Assembly: GCA_913020495.1 (NCBI GenBank)
Contig: CAJWBJ010000003.1
Span: forward strand, 1-64,000
Source: an uncultured Oleiphilus sp.
Lineage (GTDB): Bacteria; Pseudomonadota; Gammaproteobacteria; Pseudomonadales; Oleiphilaceae
DNA: 64,000 nucleotides
Direction: 5' to 3'
The notes beneath the pieces were generated by a model. That model was not told the DNA's origin. It saw nothing but the letters and a program-made list of their open reading frames with translations, and ran no database searches. The position numbers and the translations under genes are program-made. Below are positions 20,590-30,304 of this stretch, one piece after another; positions within the stretch are counted from its first letter, which is position 1, and every line of letters begins with the position of its first letter.

Positions 20590-21848
20590 ACCTGTTATTG
20601 CTTCTTAAACTTACACTTAAAAGCATACTCAATCGCAGATTTACGAGCTATCTGACCTTGTTCAGTATTTGTATTAGTGTCTTCCTATTATTAGGGGTCG
20701 ATACGGTTCGTAAAGAAGCCAAACATAGCTTTACCAATACGATTTCAGGAACTGACCTGCTAGTCGGCGCAAGAAGTGGTTCAGTTCAACTCTTACTTTA
20801 CTCCGTATTTCGTATTGGTAATGCGACTAACAATATTGGTTGGGATAGTTACGAGAAGATTTCTTCTCATCGATCTGTCGCATGGTCCATCCCTATTTCA
20901 CTCGGCGACTCACATAAAGGTTTTCGAGTGATGGGCACCACTGAAGCTTATTTTCAACATTACCGGTTTGCAGATGAGCAAGCACTAAGGTTTAAAGTAG
21001 GCAAACCTTTTTCAGCAGTGTATGACACCGTTATTGGTGCTGACGTGGCCGAAAAGCTCGGCTATCAACTAGGTGACGAATTGACACTGGCTCATGGTGT
21101 GTACGATACCGATTTTGCACGCCATGACGATAAACCATTTGTGCTTGTAGGCATATTAGAACGAACAGGAACGCCGGTTGACCGAACCATTCATGTGAGC
21201 TTACAAGGCATTGAGGCCCTTCACGTTGATTGGAAAACAGGGACACGTTCGCGGGAGGCCGTGAGTGCACAACAAGCTTTGGAGCAGGATTTGCAACCGA
21301 CTCAAATTACCGCATTCATGCTCGGTCTAAACTCCAAGATGGAGATCTTCCGCGTGCAACGCGCCATTAACAATTACAAGAAAGAACCAATGTTAGCGGT
21401 TTTGCCCGGGCTAGCCTTGGGTGAGTTGTGGCAGCTAATCGGTGTCGCGGAAAAAGCATTATTGATCATTGCCGTGTTTGTTTTATTGAATAGTTTTGTC
21501 GGCTTGCTCACCGTGATTCTCACCAGTCTGAATGAACGGCGTCGTGAGATCGCTATTCTCCGTTCTTTAGGTTGTCGACCCAATCAGATTTTTATACTAC
21601 TGGCCTCCGAGTCATTATTATTTGCCATAGTAGGCTGTATTCTCGGGGTGCTTTTATTCCTGATCGCAATCGTCGTAAGTCAATCTGTACTGCAAGGGTA
21701 TGGGCTTCATATTCCGCTCTCAAGCTTTGGCCCTGATCAATTAAAACTTGTTGCCGCGGTAATCGGTATGAGCTTTCTGCTCGGCAGCATTCCAGGCTAT
21801 AGGGCCTATAAACAATCATTAGCCGACGGCATGTCGATTAAACTTTAG
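20586..21848 (+). CDS. ABC transporter permease (FtsX/MacB type)
   Basis: N-terminal TM, large periplasmic domain, three C-terminal TMs; LNERRREIAILRSLGCRPNQIF. Confidence 0.93.
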   Translation: MNLLLLLKLTLKSILNRRFTSYLTLFSICISVFLLLGVDTVRKEAKHSFTNTISGTDLLVGARSGSVQLLLYSVFRIGNATNNIGWDSYEKISSHRSVAWSIPISLGDSHKGFRVMGTTEAYFQHYRFADEQALRFKVGKPFSAVYDTVIGADVAEKLGYQLGDELTLAHGVYDTDFARHDDKPFVLVGILERTGTPVDRTIHVSLQGIEALHVDWKTGTRSREAVSAQQALEQDLQPTQITAFMLGLNSKMEIFRVQRAINNYKKEPMLAVLPGLALGELWQLIGVAEKALLIIAVFVLLNSFVGLLTVILTSLNERRREIAILRSLGCRPNQIFILLASESLLFAIVGCILGVLLFLIAIVVSQSVLQGYGLHIPLSSFGPDQLKLVAAVIGMSFLLGSIPGYRAYKQSLADGMSIKL

Positions 21849-21856
21849 GAGCAAAA

Positions 21857-22354
21857 ATGAATACGCCAAGAATTTTATTAATACTTATGCTGGTTATTTC
21901 GCCATTGGCACACTCAGACAAATACAAGGAAGTCAGTTGGGATGATTTAATGCCAAAGGGATGGATACCGGTTGTACCTGACGAGCCAGAGTTTTTTGAA
22001 GGCGAAACCTACGATGGTCGATTTGAAACGCTACCAAAAATAGAAATGGCCCCGATCGTAAAATCATTAAATAAACAAAAAATTAAACTACCGGGATATA
22101 TGATTCCAATTAAGTTTAATGCTTCGTCGGTTTCTGAATTTCTATTGGTTCCCTATATGGGGGCATGTGTTCACACGCCACCACCTCCAGAGAATCAAAT
22201 AGTCTATGTGAGTTTAAAAAAGCCTATGGTGACCCAGGATCTATGGGCGCCTGTTTGGGTTAGCGGAATAATGAAGGCTCAAGTATCGATGACTAAGTTT
22301 GCTACAGCAGGTTACCACATGACGGAAGCCGCTACGGAAATCTATGACTATTAG
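21857..22354 (+). CDS. DUF3299 exported protein
   Basis: Signal peptide; KLPGYMIPIKFNASSVSEFLLVPYMGACVHTPPPPENQIVYV. Confidence 0.88.
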   Translation: MNTPRILLILMLVISPLAHSDKYKEVSWDDLMPKGWIPVVPDEPEFFEGETYDGRFETLPKIEMAPIVKSLNKQKIKLPGYMIPIKFNASSVSEFLLVPYMGACVHTPPPPENQIVYVSLKKPMVTQDLWAPVWVSGIMKAQVSMTKFATAGYHMTEAATEIYDY

Positions 22355-22544
22355 TGCGCAGTCTAGCTGAAGATTATTTTTTAACGCGGGGAATGGCCTA
22401 TTATGTAGCCCTAATAGGAAAACTATACACATGATCGGCCCTTTTCGGGTCGTCTTCATACCGCTTTAAACTTCCAATCATCCATTAAATATGAAAAGCT
22501 AGGCGCTTAAAAAAGCCTTATGCGCGACAAGGATTTGATACCGC

Positions 22545-23012
22545 ATGAAATACCAAATTATTGAAAAGTCCCAATCTAAAGAGATTGCTAAGTTAGCCGT
22601 GTGCCTTACGAATGAAATCATTGAGCGCACTGGAATTAAACATTTTGATGTTGATGCGCCATTAGCTATTCGACTTTGTGAAAATTATGTTTCCAATGGT
22701 TTATACAATGTTATTGCCGCCCTCGATCAAAATGAAATTGTTGGCTTTGGTGCTTTGTGTGAAAGTTATTCTCTCTATGCCGAAGGTGCATTTGGTATTA
22801 TTCAAGAGTTTTACGTGATGCCAGAATATCGTTCTAAAGACATAGGAAAAGAACTAATCCGTGAAATTATAAAGTTCGCCGAAGCCAAAAAATGGAAAAG
22901 GCTAGAGCTGTGTACTCCGCCCGTACCAGAATTTAACCGAACAGTAGATTTCTATCAGGCCAATGGCTTCGAAATTACTGGTGGTCATAAAATGAAATAT
23001 ACAATCGCATAA
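22545..23012 (+). CDS. GNAT family N-acetyltransferase
   Basis: IIQEFYVMPEYRSKDIGKELIREIIKFAEAKKWKRLELCT...FYQANGFE. Confidence 0.88.
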   Translation: MKYQIIEKSQSKEIAKLAVCLTNEIIERTGIKHFDVDAPLAIRLCENYVSNGLYNVIAALDQNEIVGFGALCESYSLYAEGAFGIIQEFYVMPEYRSKDIGKELIREIIKFAEAKKWKRLELCTPPVPEFNRTVDFYQANGFEITGGHKMKYTIA

Positions 23013-23070
23013 CAAACGGCTCATCCGGACAAACGTTTAAACATAGAATTCAACATCGAGGCAAAATTGA

Positions 23071-23457
23071 ATGGAATCAACACTAAAATATATTTTGTAT
23101 GCAATCGCTATCGTGGTCGCGATAACCGGGTTAAATGTTTTATTTGGCGGCGCTTCTGCGATCCCTGGATCAACAGGCATTGCAGAGCCGACAGTTGATA
23201 ATGAATTAAGATTTTTCTCTGTTTTTTGGTTAGCTTATGGCGCCTTTTGCTTTTGGGTCGCTAGAAATATTCAGGCACAATACAAGTTTATTCCCTTAAT
23301 TGCTTTGGCATTTTTTATTGGTGGGCTTGGGCGTTTAATTTCATTTTTGTCCGTAGGACCACCAGCGAGTATTTTGATACCGGCAATGATTTTAGAGTTT
23401 GTTATTCCAATCGCTATCTATGGGATTTACTGGAAACTCTATATAAAAAATAACTAA
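23071..23457 (+). CDS. DUF4345-like small membrane protein
   Basis: Four hydrophobic helices; ATGLNVLFGG...VDNELRFFSVFWLAYGAFCFWVARNI...GGLGRLIS. Confidence 0.7.
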   Translation: MESTLKYILYAIAIVVAITGLNVLFGGASAIPGSTGIAEPTVDNELRFFSVFWLAYGAFCFWVARNIQAQYKFIPLIALAFFIGGLGRLISFLSVGPPASILIPAMILEFVIPIAIYGIYWKLYIKNN

Positions 23458-23737
23458 ACAATCTTGCGGGACCCTCGACGCTAAAAGCATCCCTACCGTT
23501 CGATCTTTTCAAATTTAATCCTTAGAAAAATTGAAAACATTTGTCACAACACTCTGTAAGTAGCATTAGTTATCGCTCTAAATGAGACCTGTCTGACTCT
23601 TTACACTCTGTAATAAGTGAACAATTGAAACATCGTAAGTGACTGTATTTTATTATTTTTTCTACATGGGATAATGCTTTCAGTTTCAACTAACTGACCT
23701 AAAAATATCTTTCTAGCTTTATCTATACAGGAATAAT

Positions 23738-24397
23738 ATGAATAAACTTGTCATTACTTTACTTGGTTTACTTTTCTCATTCACAGCGAATGCTTACGTT
23801 GTTAATACGAATGGGTTTGAGTTTGGCTCATCTTGGGATAATCCTAATCATAATGTCGACACCATACTCAGTGGGCTAGAAGACGAAACAGGGTCAGGCT
23901 TAACCCTGAATATGATTTCAGCTCAAACCTGGAGCGGTATTGGCGCAAGTACCATTATTTTAGAAGAACTCGCAGGCTATCGGCACAACACCACATTCGG
24001 TTGGTACGACACAGCGACAAACAGCCCCCACCAAATCTTTTCAGGTGCAGATAGTAAAGGCGCAAGTGCTGTCATTGATTTTGGCAGCATGCTGGACATT
24101 GGTTTTTATATTGACCCTAATGGCGTTAAAAACAACCGAATGTTTACGGAAAATGAACTGAACACTCATGATGATATCCAAGTGGCTATCTTTGAAATTG
24201 CAGAGTTGGAAAACAGTTACATTCTTGGTTGGGAAGACCTTGACTTAAACGGTGGTAATGGCGGTGACCGTGACTACCAGGATATGATTGTGCGAGTTCA
24301 AATAGAACAAGTACCTGAGCCCGGAAGTATGTCATTGCTAGGTCTGGGATTATTAGGCTTGGTGATGACACGCAAAAGAATGAAAACGGACGCGTAA
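23738..24397 (+). CDS. PEP-CTERM sorted exported protein (DUF4114-like)
   Basis: Signal peptide; C-term VPEPGSMSLLGLGLLGLVMTRKRMKTDA. Confidence 0.85.
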   Translation: MNKLVITLLGLLFSFTANAYVVNTNGFEFGSSWDNPNHNVDTILSGLEDETGSGLTLNMISAQTWSGIGASTIILEELAGYRHNTTFGWYDTATNSPHQIFSGADSKGASAVIDFGSMLDIGFYIDPNGVKNNRMFTENELNTHDDIQVAIFEIAELENSYILGWEDLDLNGGNGGDRDYQDMIVRVQIEQVPEPGSMSLLGLGLLGLVMTRKRMKTDA

Positions 24398-24448
24398 GCA
24401 CGCTTATTTTAGACACCAATACATCAAACTTGATTCAGATATGTCCCC

Positions 24449-24481
24449 ATATAAAAACCGCCTCATGAGCGGTTTTTATAT
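24449..24481. terminator. Rho-independent terminator (symmetrical)
   Basis: ATATAAAAACCGC-CTCATGA-GCGGTTTTTATAT, just downstream of the PEP-CTERM gene. Confidence 0.85.
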
Positions 24482-24702
24482 AGTTTAAATAAACTCTATA
24501 CAATACTCACTTAGCTAAACAACCTCGACATATCGAGTGTTTTCAAAAAAGATAAACCTAAAATATCTCTAGAAAATTCAATATATTGTGTTTAATCATA
24601 ATTATTAGTCAAAATATTTTTTCATATATCTATAGACAAGCCTTTCGTTTGACTTAATATAGAAGTTCATAGGTTCAACATTAATCTATAGATGAAATCA
24701 GA

Positions 24703-27700
24703 ATGAACTCACGTTTTGTTTTTTTAATTTCAGCCGTTAGCATACTTTGCTTTGCAGGCATACTATTCGAACAAACACCACCTGAATCTATACTGCTAAC
24801 TTCCAATCATGATCCAAACAAAAGCTCTCCACAAAGCCCTGTTGCTATAGATTTTCATGACACGAGCCTACAGTGGGGGCTTAAATACAAACATACCCAA
24901 AGCTCAAAGCATTTATCCGCATTAAGTGAAACTCTCGGTGGTGGCGTATGCATCTTTGACTTTAACAAAGACGGGTGGATGGATATTTTCTTTATTGGAG
25001 GGAGTGGCCATTCTAGACATTATGGTAGTAAGTCGTGGTGGAATAAGACCAGAGGGAATAAATTATTACTCAATAATAAAGGCCATTCTTTTCAGGATAT
25101 AACCACAGAAGCAGGTTTGGACAAACGTATTTTGGGAATGGCTTGTGCGACTGCAGACATGAACAATGACGGTTTCAGCGATTTACTTGTGAGTGGTTTT
25201 AATGGCAATACTTTATTTAAAAACAACGGAGATAGTACATTTGAGGAGATTACAACTCAATCTGGCATTAGTAATCAGCGCTGGAGTACCGGTACAAGCT
25301 TAGGCGATTATAACAATGATGGTTTGCTGGATATTTATGTTAGTAATTATATTCGCTATAAAAAAGGTGCCAAAACATTTGAGCATACCAGCGGTTTTCA
25401 GGTCACTAACAATGTTGCATTTGACCCAAGGCTTTATGATCCTGAGCCGAACCAACTTTATATTAATAAAGGTGGTTTCATGTTTGAAGATGTTACTCAG
25501 AAACTTGGTGTTGAAAATTCACTAGGTCGCAGTCTAGGCGCTCAATGGGTTGATTTAAATAATGACCACTGGTTAGACCTAATCGTAATTAATGATCATA
25601 ACTCTCCCAACCAAGTATTCATTAACAAGCATGGCTTAGAATTTTCAAGAGGTAAAGAACGCTATGCTTCTTTTGAAGTCGCTGGCGCCCACAATCTGAC
25701 GGCTGCTGATTTCACAAATGATGGCAGCATTGAATACTTTATGACTAGAGGTATGAGCCACCCTGCCGTTTTTCTTAATGATAATACATCACCAAAAATG
25801 GTCGAGACAGATACAATCTACACCGATGAGGCTTGGTCTAGTGGTCTATCACAAGCTAAACTTCTACCCTTCACATCCTGGGGGAGTGCTGCTGGCGATT
25901 TCAATAATGATGGCTTTCAAGACCTCTATGTTGCCAATGGTATGATATTACCGGATGGCGACTCACATTTTGTTCCACAAGCACAAAAAAACAGTTTATT
26001 CATCAATAAGGGTAACGGTCATTTCAAGCACCAAAAAGGATTAAGCAGCCAACAACACCCTTACTCTTCTCGCGGACTAGTTTCAGTTGACCTGAATAAT
26101 GACGGGAAGCTTGAAATTATTGTCAGCAATAATAATGATGCCTTACAGATCCTTGAAAACAAAAACACAAACAAACATGCATGGCTCGGTCTTGATTTAT
26201 TAAGCCAAAATACCAAACAGAATCTTTATGGCGCAGTAGTAGAAATAACGACTGATTTATTCACACTCAAACGCAGACTAGGCACCAAACAGAGTTTCTT
26301 GTCACAAAGCGACCCAAGAGTACATATTGGCTTGGGCCTAAGTAAATCTATTAAAAAACTAAACCTATACTGGCCTGACGGAAACGTTTCCACCTTTGAT
26401 AAGGTCAGTCTTAATCAATATATTAGTATTAAGAAAGAAGACCATTCACTATCCCCCTTACCACAAATCCTGCCCTCCTATACTTCGCGGTTACAGCAAA
26501 CGTTAAATGAGCAATCGCTCACCATTTACTCACATATTCTAATGAAATCTCCTTCAGAAAAAACGCGTAATGAACTGTGGGGAATTTGGCATCAAAGTAC
26601 TGATGCTGTAAAAATTTCAATTCTTAAGGCGATAGACCAAGAGGTATATCATTTCTATATTTCTTTTATTCGAAATGCCCTTGAAAGTGACAATATTGAA
26701 CTTCGATTACTCAGTATTAAAATACTTAAACATGCGGAACTTGAGTCGAGTATTGTTTGGTTATTGCCCTTACTTAATGACCCGAGCCCTCAAGTTCAAT
26801 GCAAAGCGACACAAACCTTCGGTTTCTTTTTTAATGAAGAAGAAGCCGTTATACATAGGAAAATGCTAGCGATTTCACCACTCATAAAACTACTTGAGTA
26901 CGCGACACCTAGCGTTAAGATTTGTGCGGCAAATGCCCTTGCTAAAGCTGAAAATAAACGTGCTATTTTACCTTTACTGAAGCTTGCAAATGAATCCACA
27001 CAGACAGAAGTAAGAATGGCTTCGATTCGGGCATTAGGCCTTGTACGAGACGCCAGAGCAAGAAATGAGCTCATGCTTATCGCTCAATCACCTGAATCCG
27101 AAGCCGATATAATCGCGACTGCGCTCATCGCGTTATACCGCTTAAGTGAACCGTCATTAAATACACATTTACTGTCATTTTTTAGCCATAAAAGTCTAAG
27201 TTTAAACACGGCATGGTTTATCAAACGCTATCAAGTTTTAACCTTACTTTTGACGGATCCTGATGCGATCGTTTTTCCTAAGAAACAATTAGATACTATG
27301 TTAAACCGCCTTATCTTCCAGGACGTGTCTATCTCGAAAAACAGTCTCGCCAACAACTCCGTGAAATTACAAGAAGCGCATCTATCTGCAATACTCACGG
27401 CCATTGGAGCGAGTAAATTAACAAATCAAAGCCGTATTATTGACATAGGCTTGAAACACACAAAAAAATCTATCCAGCTTCAAGCATTATCGGCTTTAGC
27501 CTCTATAAATACCCCTAATGCAATACACTTATTTGAGCAATTCCTAGAGAACCAACCCTTAAGCATACTTAAAGAAATAATTACAAAGAACAGAAATATC
27601 TTTATGACTTTTTCAGAATCATTTACATCTCAAATCACCATCAATGCAATCAAAGACAATGATTTTTTTAACGATGTAATCACACTACTGCCTCAGTTAC

Positions 27701-28290
27701 CCAGAAAAGTAGCCAATAAACTATTCAATAAACTGACTGCTCAAAAACTTTCAATTATTCAACACGAACGTCTTTTTGATTTATGCATAAGCAATGAAGC
27801 GGTCTTTTCTATAACGGCGCCACTTATGACAAACAACTCCAGAGCAATTTATACCTCAGAAAGACTGAGCTACCCTTATCTAAACTGTCTTTTAAATTCA
27901 CCATATTTGGCAGAGGAGAAACTAACCCAACTTGAAAAACGACTTGCTTTAACAACTTTTATGGCTGATAAAACCCAAAATGAGCACAGTAAAGTCAAGT
28001 TATTACTTAAAGCCGCTAAAGTGGACCGTGTCATTGCAAAAACAATGCTTCTCAATCACGTACTTTCACTTAAGCCAGAATCACGATCAAGGCCAGATAA
28101 TTTAAAAGCACTGGAGATCCTAGTTCATCAAGGTTTAACACCTAGCATTAAAGCTCAGTTGTGGGAGATGCTTAAAAACATACAATTCAGCAATCAATCA
28201 CGATTAACAGCAGCGGCATTACTTACACAGGTAGATACTGAATCTGTACTCAACTTTCTTAATAACCAGTTTACAGCCAATGATAAATAG
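24703..28290 (+). CDS. FG-GAP/VCBS (CRTAC1-like) + ASPIC/UnbV + HEAT-repeat exported protein
   Basis: Six D-x-N-x-D-G-type motifs (DFNKDGWMDIFF, DMNNDGFSDLLV, DYNNDGLLDIYV, DLNNDHWLDLIV, DFNNDGFQDLYV, DLNNDGKLEIIV); UnbV-like GAVVEIT...PRVHIGLGLSKSIKKLNLYWPDG; then HEAT-like repeats. Confidence 0.85.
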   Translation: MNSRFVFLISAVSILCFAGILFEQTPPESILLTSNHDPNKSSPQSPVAIDFHDTSLQWGLKYKHTQSSKHLSALSETLGGGVCIFDFNKDGWMDIFFIGGSGHSRHYGSKSWWNKTRGNKLLLNNKGHSFQDITTEAGLDKRILGMACATADMNNDGFSDLLVSGFNGNTLFKNNGDSTFEEITTQSGISNQRWSTGTSLGDYNNDGLLDIYVSNYIRYKKGAKTFEHTSGFQVTNNVAFDPRLYDPEPNQLYINKGGFMFEDVTQKLGVENSLGRSLGAQWVDLNNDHWLDLIVINDHNSPNQVFINKHGLEFSRGKERYASFEVAGAHNLTAADFTNDGSIEYFMTRGMSHPAVFLNDNTSPKMVETDTIYTDEAWSSGLSQAKLLPFTSWGSAAGDFNNDGFQDLYVANGMILPDGDSHFVPQAQKNSLFINKGNGHFKHQKGLSSQQHPYSSRGLVSVDLNNDGKLEIIVSNNNDALQILENKNTNKHAWLGLDLLSQNTKQNLYGAVVEITTDLFTLKRRLGTKQSFLSQSDPRVHIGLGLSKSIKKLNLYWPDGNVSTFDKVSLNQYISIKKEDHSLSPLPQILPSYTSRLQQTLNEQSLTIYSHILMKSPSEKTRNELWGIWHQSTDAVKISILKAIDQEVYHFYISFIRNALESDNIELRLLSIKILKHAELESSIVWLLPLLNDPSPQVQCKATQTFGFFFNEEEAVIHRKMLAISPLIKLLEYATPSVKICAANALAKAENKRAILPLLKLANESTQTEVRMASIRALGLVRDARARNELMLIAQSPESEADIIATALIALYRLSEPSLNTHLLSFFSHKSLSLNTAWFIKRYQVLTLLLTDPDAIVFPKKQLDTMLNRLIFQDVSISKNSLANNSVKLQEAHLSAILTAIGASKLTNQSRIIDIGLKHTKKSIQLQALSALASINTPNAIHLFEQFLENQPLSILKEIITKNRNIFMTFSESFTSQITINAIKDNDFFNDVITLLPQLPRKVANKLFNKLTAQKLSIIQHERLFDLCISNEAVFSITAPLMTNNSRAIYTSERLSYPYLNCLLNSPYLAEEKLTQLEKRLALTTFMADKTQNEHSKVKLLLKAAKVDRVIAKTMLLNHVLSLKPESRSRPDNLKALEILVHQGLTPSIKAQLWEMLKNIQFSNQSRLTAAALLTQVDTESVLNFLNNQFTANDK

Positions 28291-30301
28291 TAAGAATCTG
28301 TTAAAGAGAGAAACATCCTTTACACCAACTTGTGGTGCGATGACACTTGCTTGTGCGATTACAGGCTTTACGACCTACATATTTAATAGTCATACCGTTT
28401 GGTTACAATGGGCAGTGTTTGCACATGTCATTACCGGTATCGCTTGTAGCTTTGCTTTACTACCCTATTTATATGTGCACTTCAAACGTACGGTTGGTTT
28501 TCGTAGAGCAAGTGTTCTTATCAGCGGTTTATTAAGCATTCTATTCTATCTTGGCTTTGTATATTCCGGCTGGCACTTATTATTTTACGGACAACTAGAA
28601 AATGCCCGCTGGGTTTACACAATTCATATTGTTAGTGCTATTGTCTTTATTTTAATCATTGTATTGCATCTGTTCTTGCACATTAAGCAACTACCAGAAA
28701 AACGAAAACAACAAAATATAAGAGCTTACCCCAGCATTCCTACAAATACTTTAAAAATTTTTATCAGTGTAAACATTGCCATTCAACTCACCATTACCTT
28801 CGCAACAGTCGTCTATCAATATAATCTAGAGCCCTATTCAACGACAGCGGCTGTTAATGACTACCAGTACAATTATGGTGAACACCGCTTCAGACCCAGT
28901 CAAACAGAAACAGATAACAATGCCTTTATAGACACGCGGCAAATTGCCAATTCACAGCGTTGTTTAAACTGCCATGAAGATGTAGGCAAGCAATGGATTT
29001 CATCCATTCATCAACAGGCAGCATCTGACCCGGCCTATGTTACGAATGTAAACTTGCTGGAAAAAAACAAGGGCATCAGCGCCACTCGTTATTGCGAAGG
29101 TTGTCATGCACCAGTTGCCCTCTTAACAGGAGAGTTGACGCCGGGCGGTAAGCATGGAGGAATCCCAAATACACCTGCAAATCATGAAGGAATTTCTTGC
29201 ATGAGTTGCCATGGTATTGACTCATTACAACATTTGAAAGGCGTCGCCAGTTTTAAATTCAAACCTGCTAAGGATTACTTGTTTGAAAGAAGTACTAACC
29301 CGATATTGTTACGTATTCATGACTTAATTCTTAAAACGAAACCGGACCAACACAAAAGAGATTTAGGCAAAGATATTTTACGTGACTCAAAAATTTGTTC
29401 TGCTTGTCATACGCAATTTATGGATAAAGAAATGAATAATTGGGGCTGGGTCAAAATGCAAGATGAGTATAGTGCTTGGTTAAAAAGCCCATATTCAAAA
29501 CAACACCAAGAAGGGTTTTCTGATGATGTCGTTAGCCGATGCCAGGACTGCCATATGCCTCTCGTCAGCGCAATAGACCCTTCTACAAATGCAGACGGAA
29601 AAATAAGGTCTCACCACTTTCCTGGAGCAAATACCTTTCTCCCCTTATTACGTGGTGATCTTAATCAATTCGAAGAGACCAAAAAATTTCTACAATCTAA
29701 TAAATTACGCGTTAGTATCGACAAGCCTAATCGAAAAGATGCGCTTCAAACACTACATGCGCTGGATGAAAGCCTTAGAAATTTCGAAGAAGCACCTTAT
29801 TATTTTTATATCGGTGAAACAGCCAATATCTATACGGTCATTAGCAACCGAGGCGTTGGACATGACTTCCCTGGTGGAGCCATTGATATCAACCAGGCAT
29901 GGGTCGAATTCCTTGTCATGGATGCAGAGGGCTCACTCATATTTGATAGTGGTCTGATTGATGAAAAAACAAATATCGTCGACCCAGACGCCTATTTTTA
30001 CCGCTCACTCCCTGTTGACCGTCATGGAAAACTTGTTTGGCGTCATGACTTATTTAATATGGTCGGCGAGTCATTTAAGCGCGTTATTAAGGCCGGTGAG
30101 TCTGACATTGTTCATAATCGCTTTGAAATTCCTGCTTGGGCTAAATCCCCTATCACTGTCACAGCAACGCTAAAATATCGAAAACTTAATGAGCGGTATG
30201 CCCAGTGGGCGTTAAAAGACCAATATATCAAGATTCCTATTATTGATATGGCTTGGGACAGTTTAGATATTCCGATCAAAATTCGAAAGGAAGTTGAATA
30301 G
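28280..30301 (+). CDS. Membrane (cytochrome b-like?) domain fused to pentahaem c-type cytochrome
   Basis: Four N-terminal TMs with FAHVITG..YVH and IHIVSA..LHLFLH; five CxxCH (CLNCH, CEGCH, CMSCH, CSACH, CQDCH). Confidence 0.85.
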   Translation: MINSKNLLKRETSFTPTCGAMTLACAITGFTTYIFNSHTVWLQWAVFAHVITGIACSFALLPYLYVHFKRTVGFRRASVLISGLLSILFYLGFVYSGWHLLFYGQLENARWVYTIHIVSAIVFILIIVLHLFLHIKQLPEKRKQQNIRAYPSIPTNTLKIFISVNIAIQLTITFATVVYQYNLEPYSTTAAVNDYQYNYGEHRFRPSQTETDNNAFIDTRQIANSQRCLNCHEDVGKQWISSIHQQAASDPAYVTNVNLLEKNKGISATRYCEGCHAPVALLTGELTPGGKHGGIPNTPANHEGISCMSCHGIDSLQHLKGVASFKFKPAKDYLFERSTNPILLRIHDLILKTKPDQHKRDLGKDILRDSKICSACHTQFMDKEMNNWGWVKMQDEYSAWLKSPYSKQHQEGFSDDVVSRCQDCHMPLVSAIDPSTNADGKIRSHHFPGANTFLPLLRGDLNQFEETKKFLQSNKLRVSIDKPNRKDALQTLHALDESLRNFEEAPYYFYIGETANIYTVISNRGVGHDFPGGAIDINQAWVEFLVMDAEGSLIFDSGLIDEKTNIVDPDAYFYRSLPVDRHGKLVWRHDLFNMVGESFKRVIKAGESDIVHNRFEIPAWAKSPITVTATLKYRKLNERYAQWALKDQYIKIPIIDMAWDSLDIPIKIRKEVE

Positions 30302-30304
30302 GCC

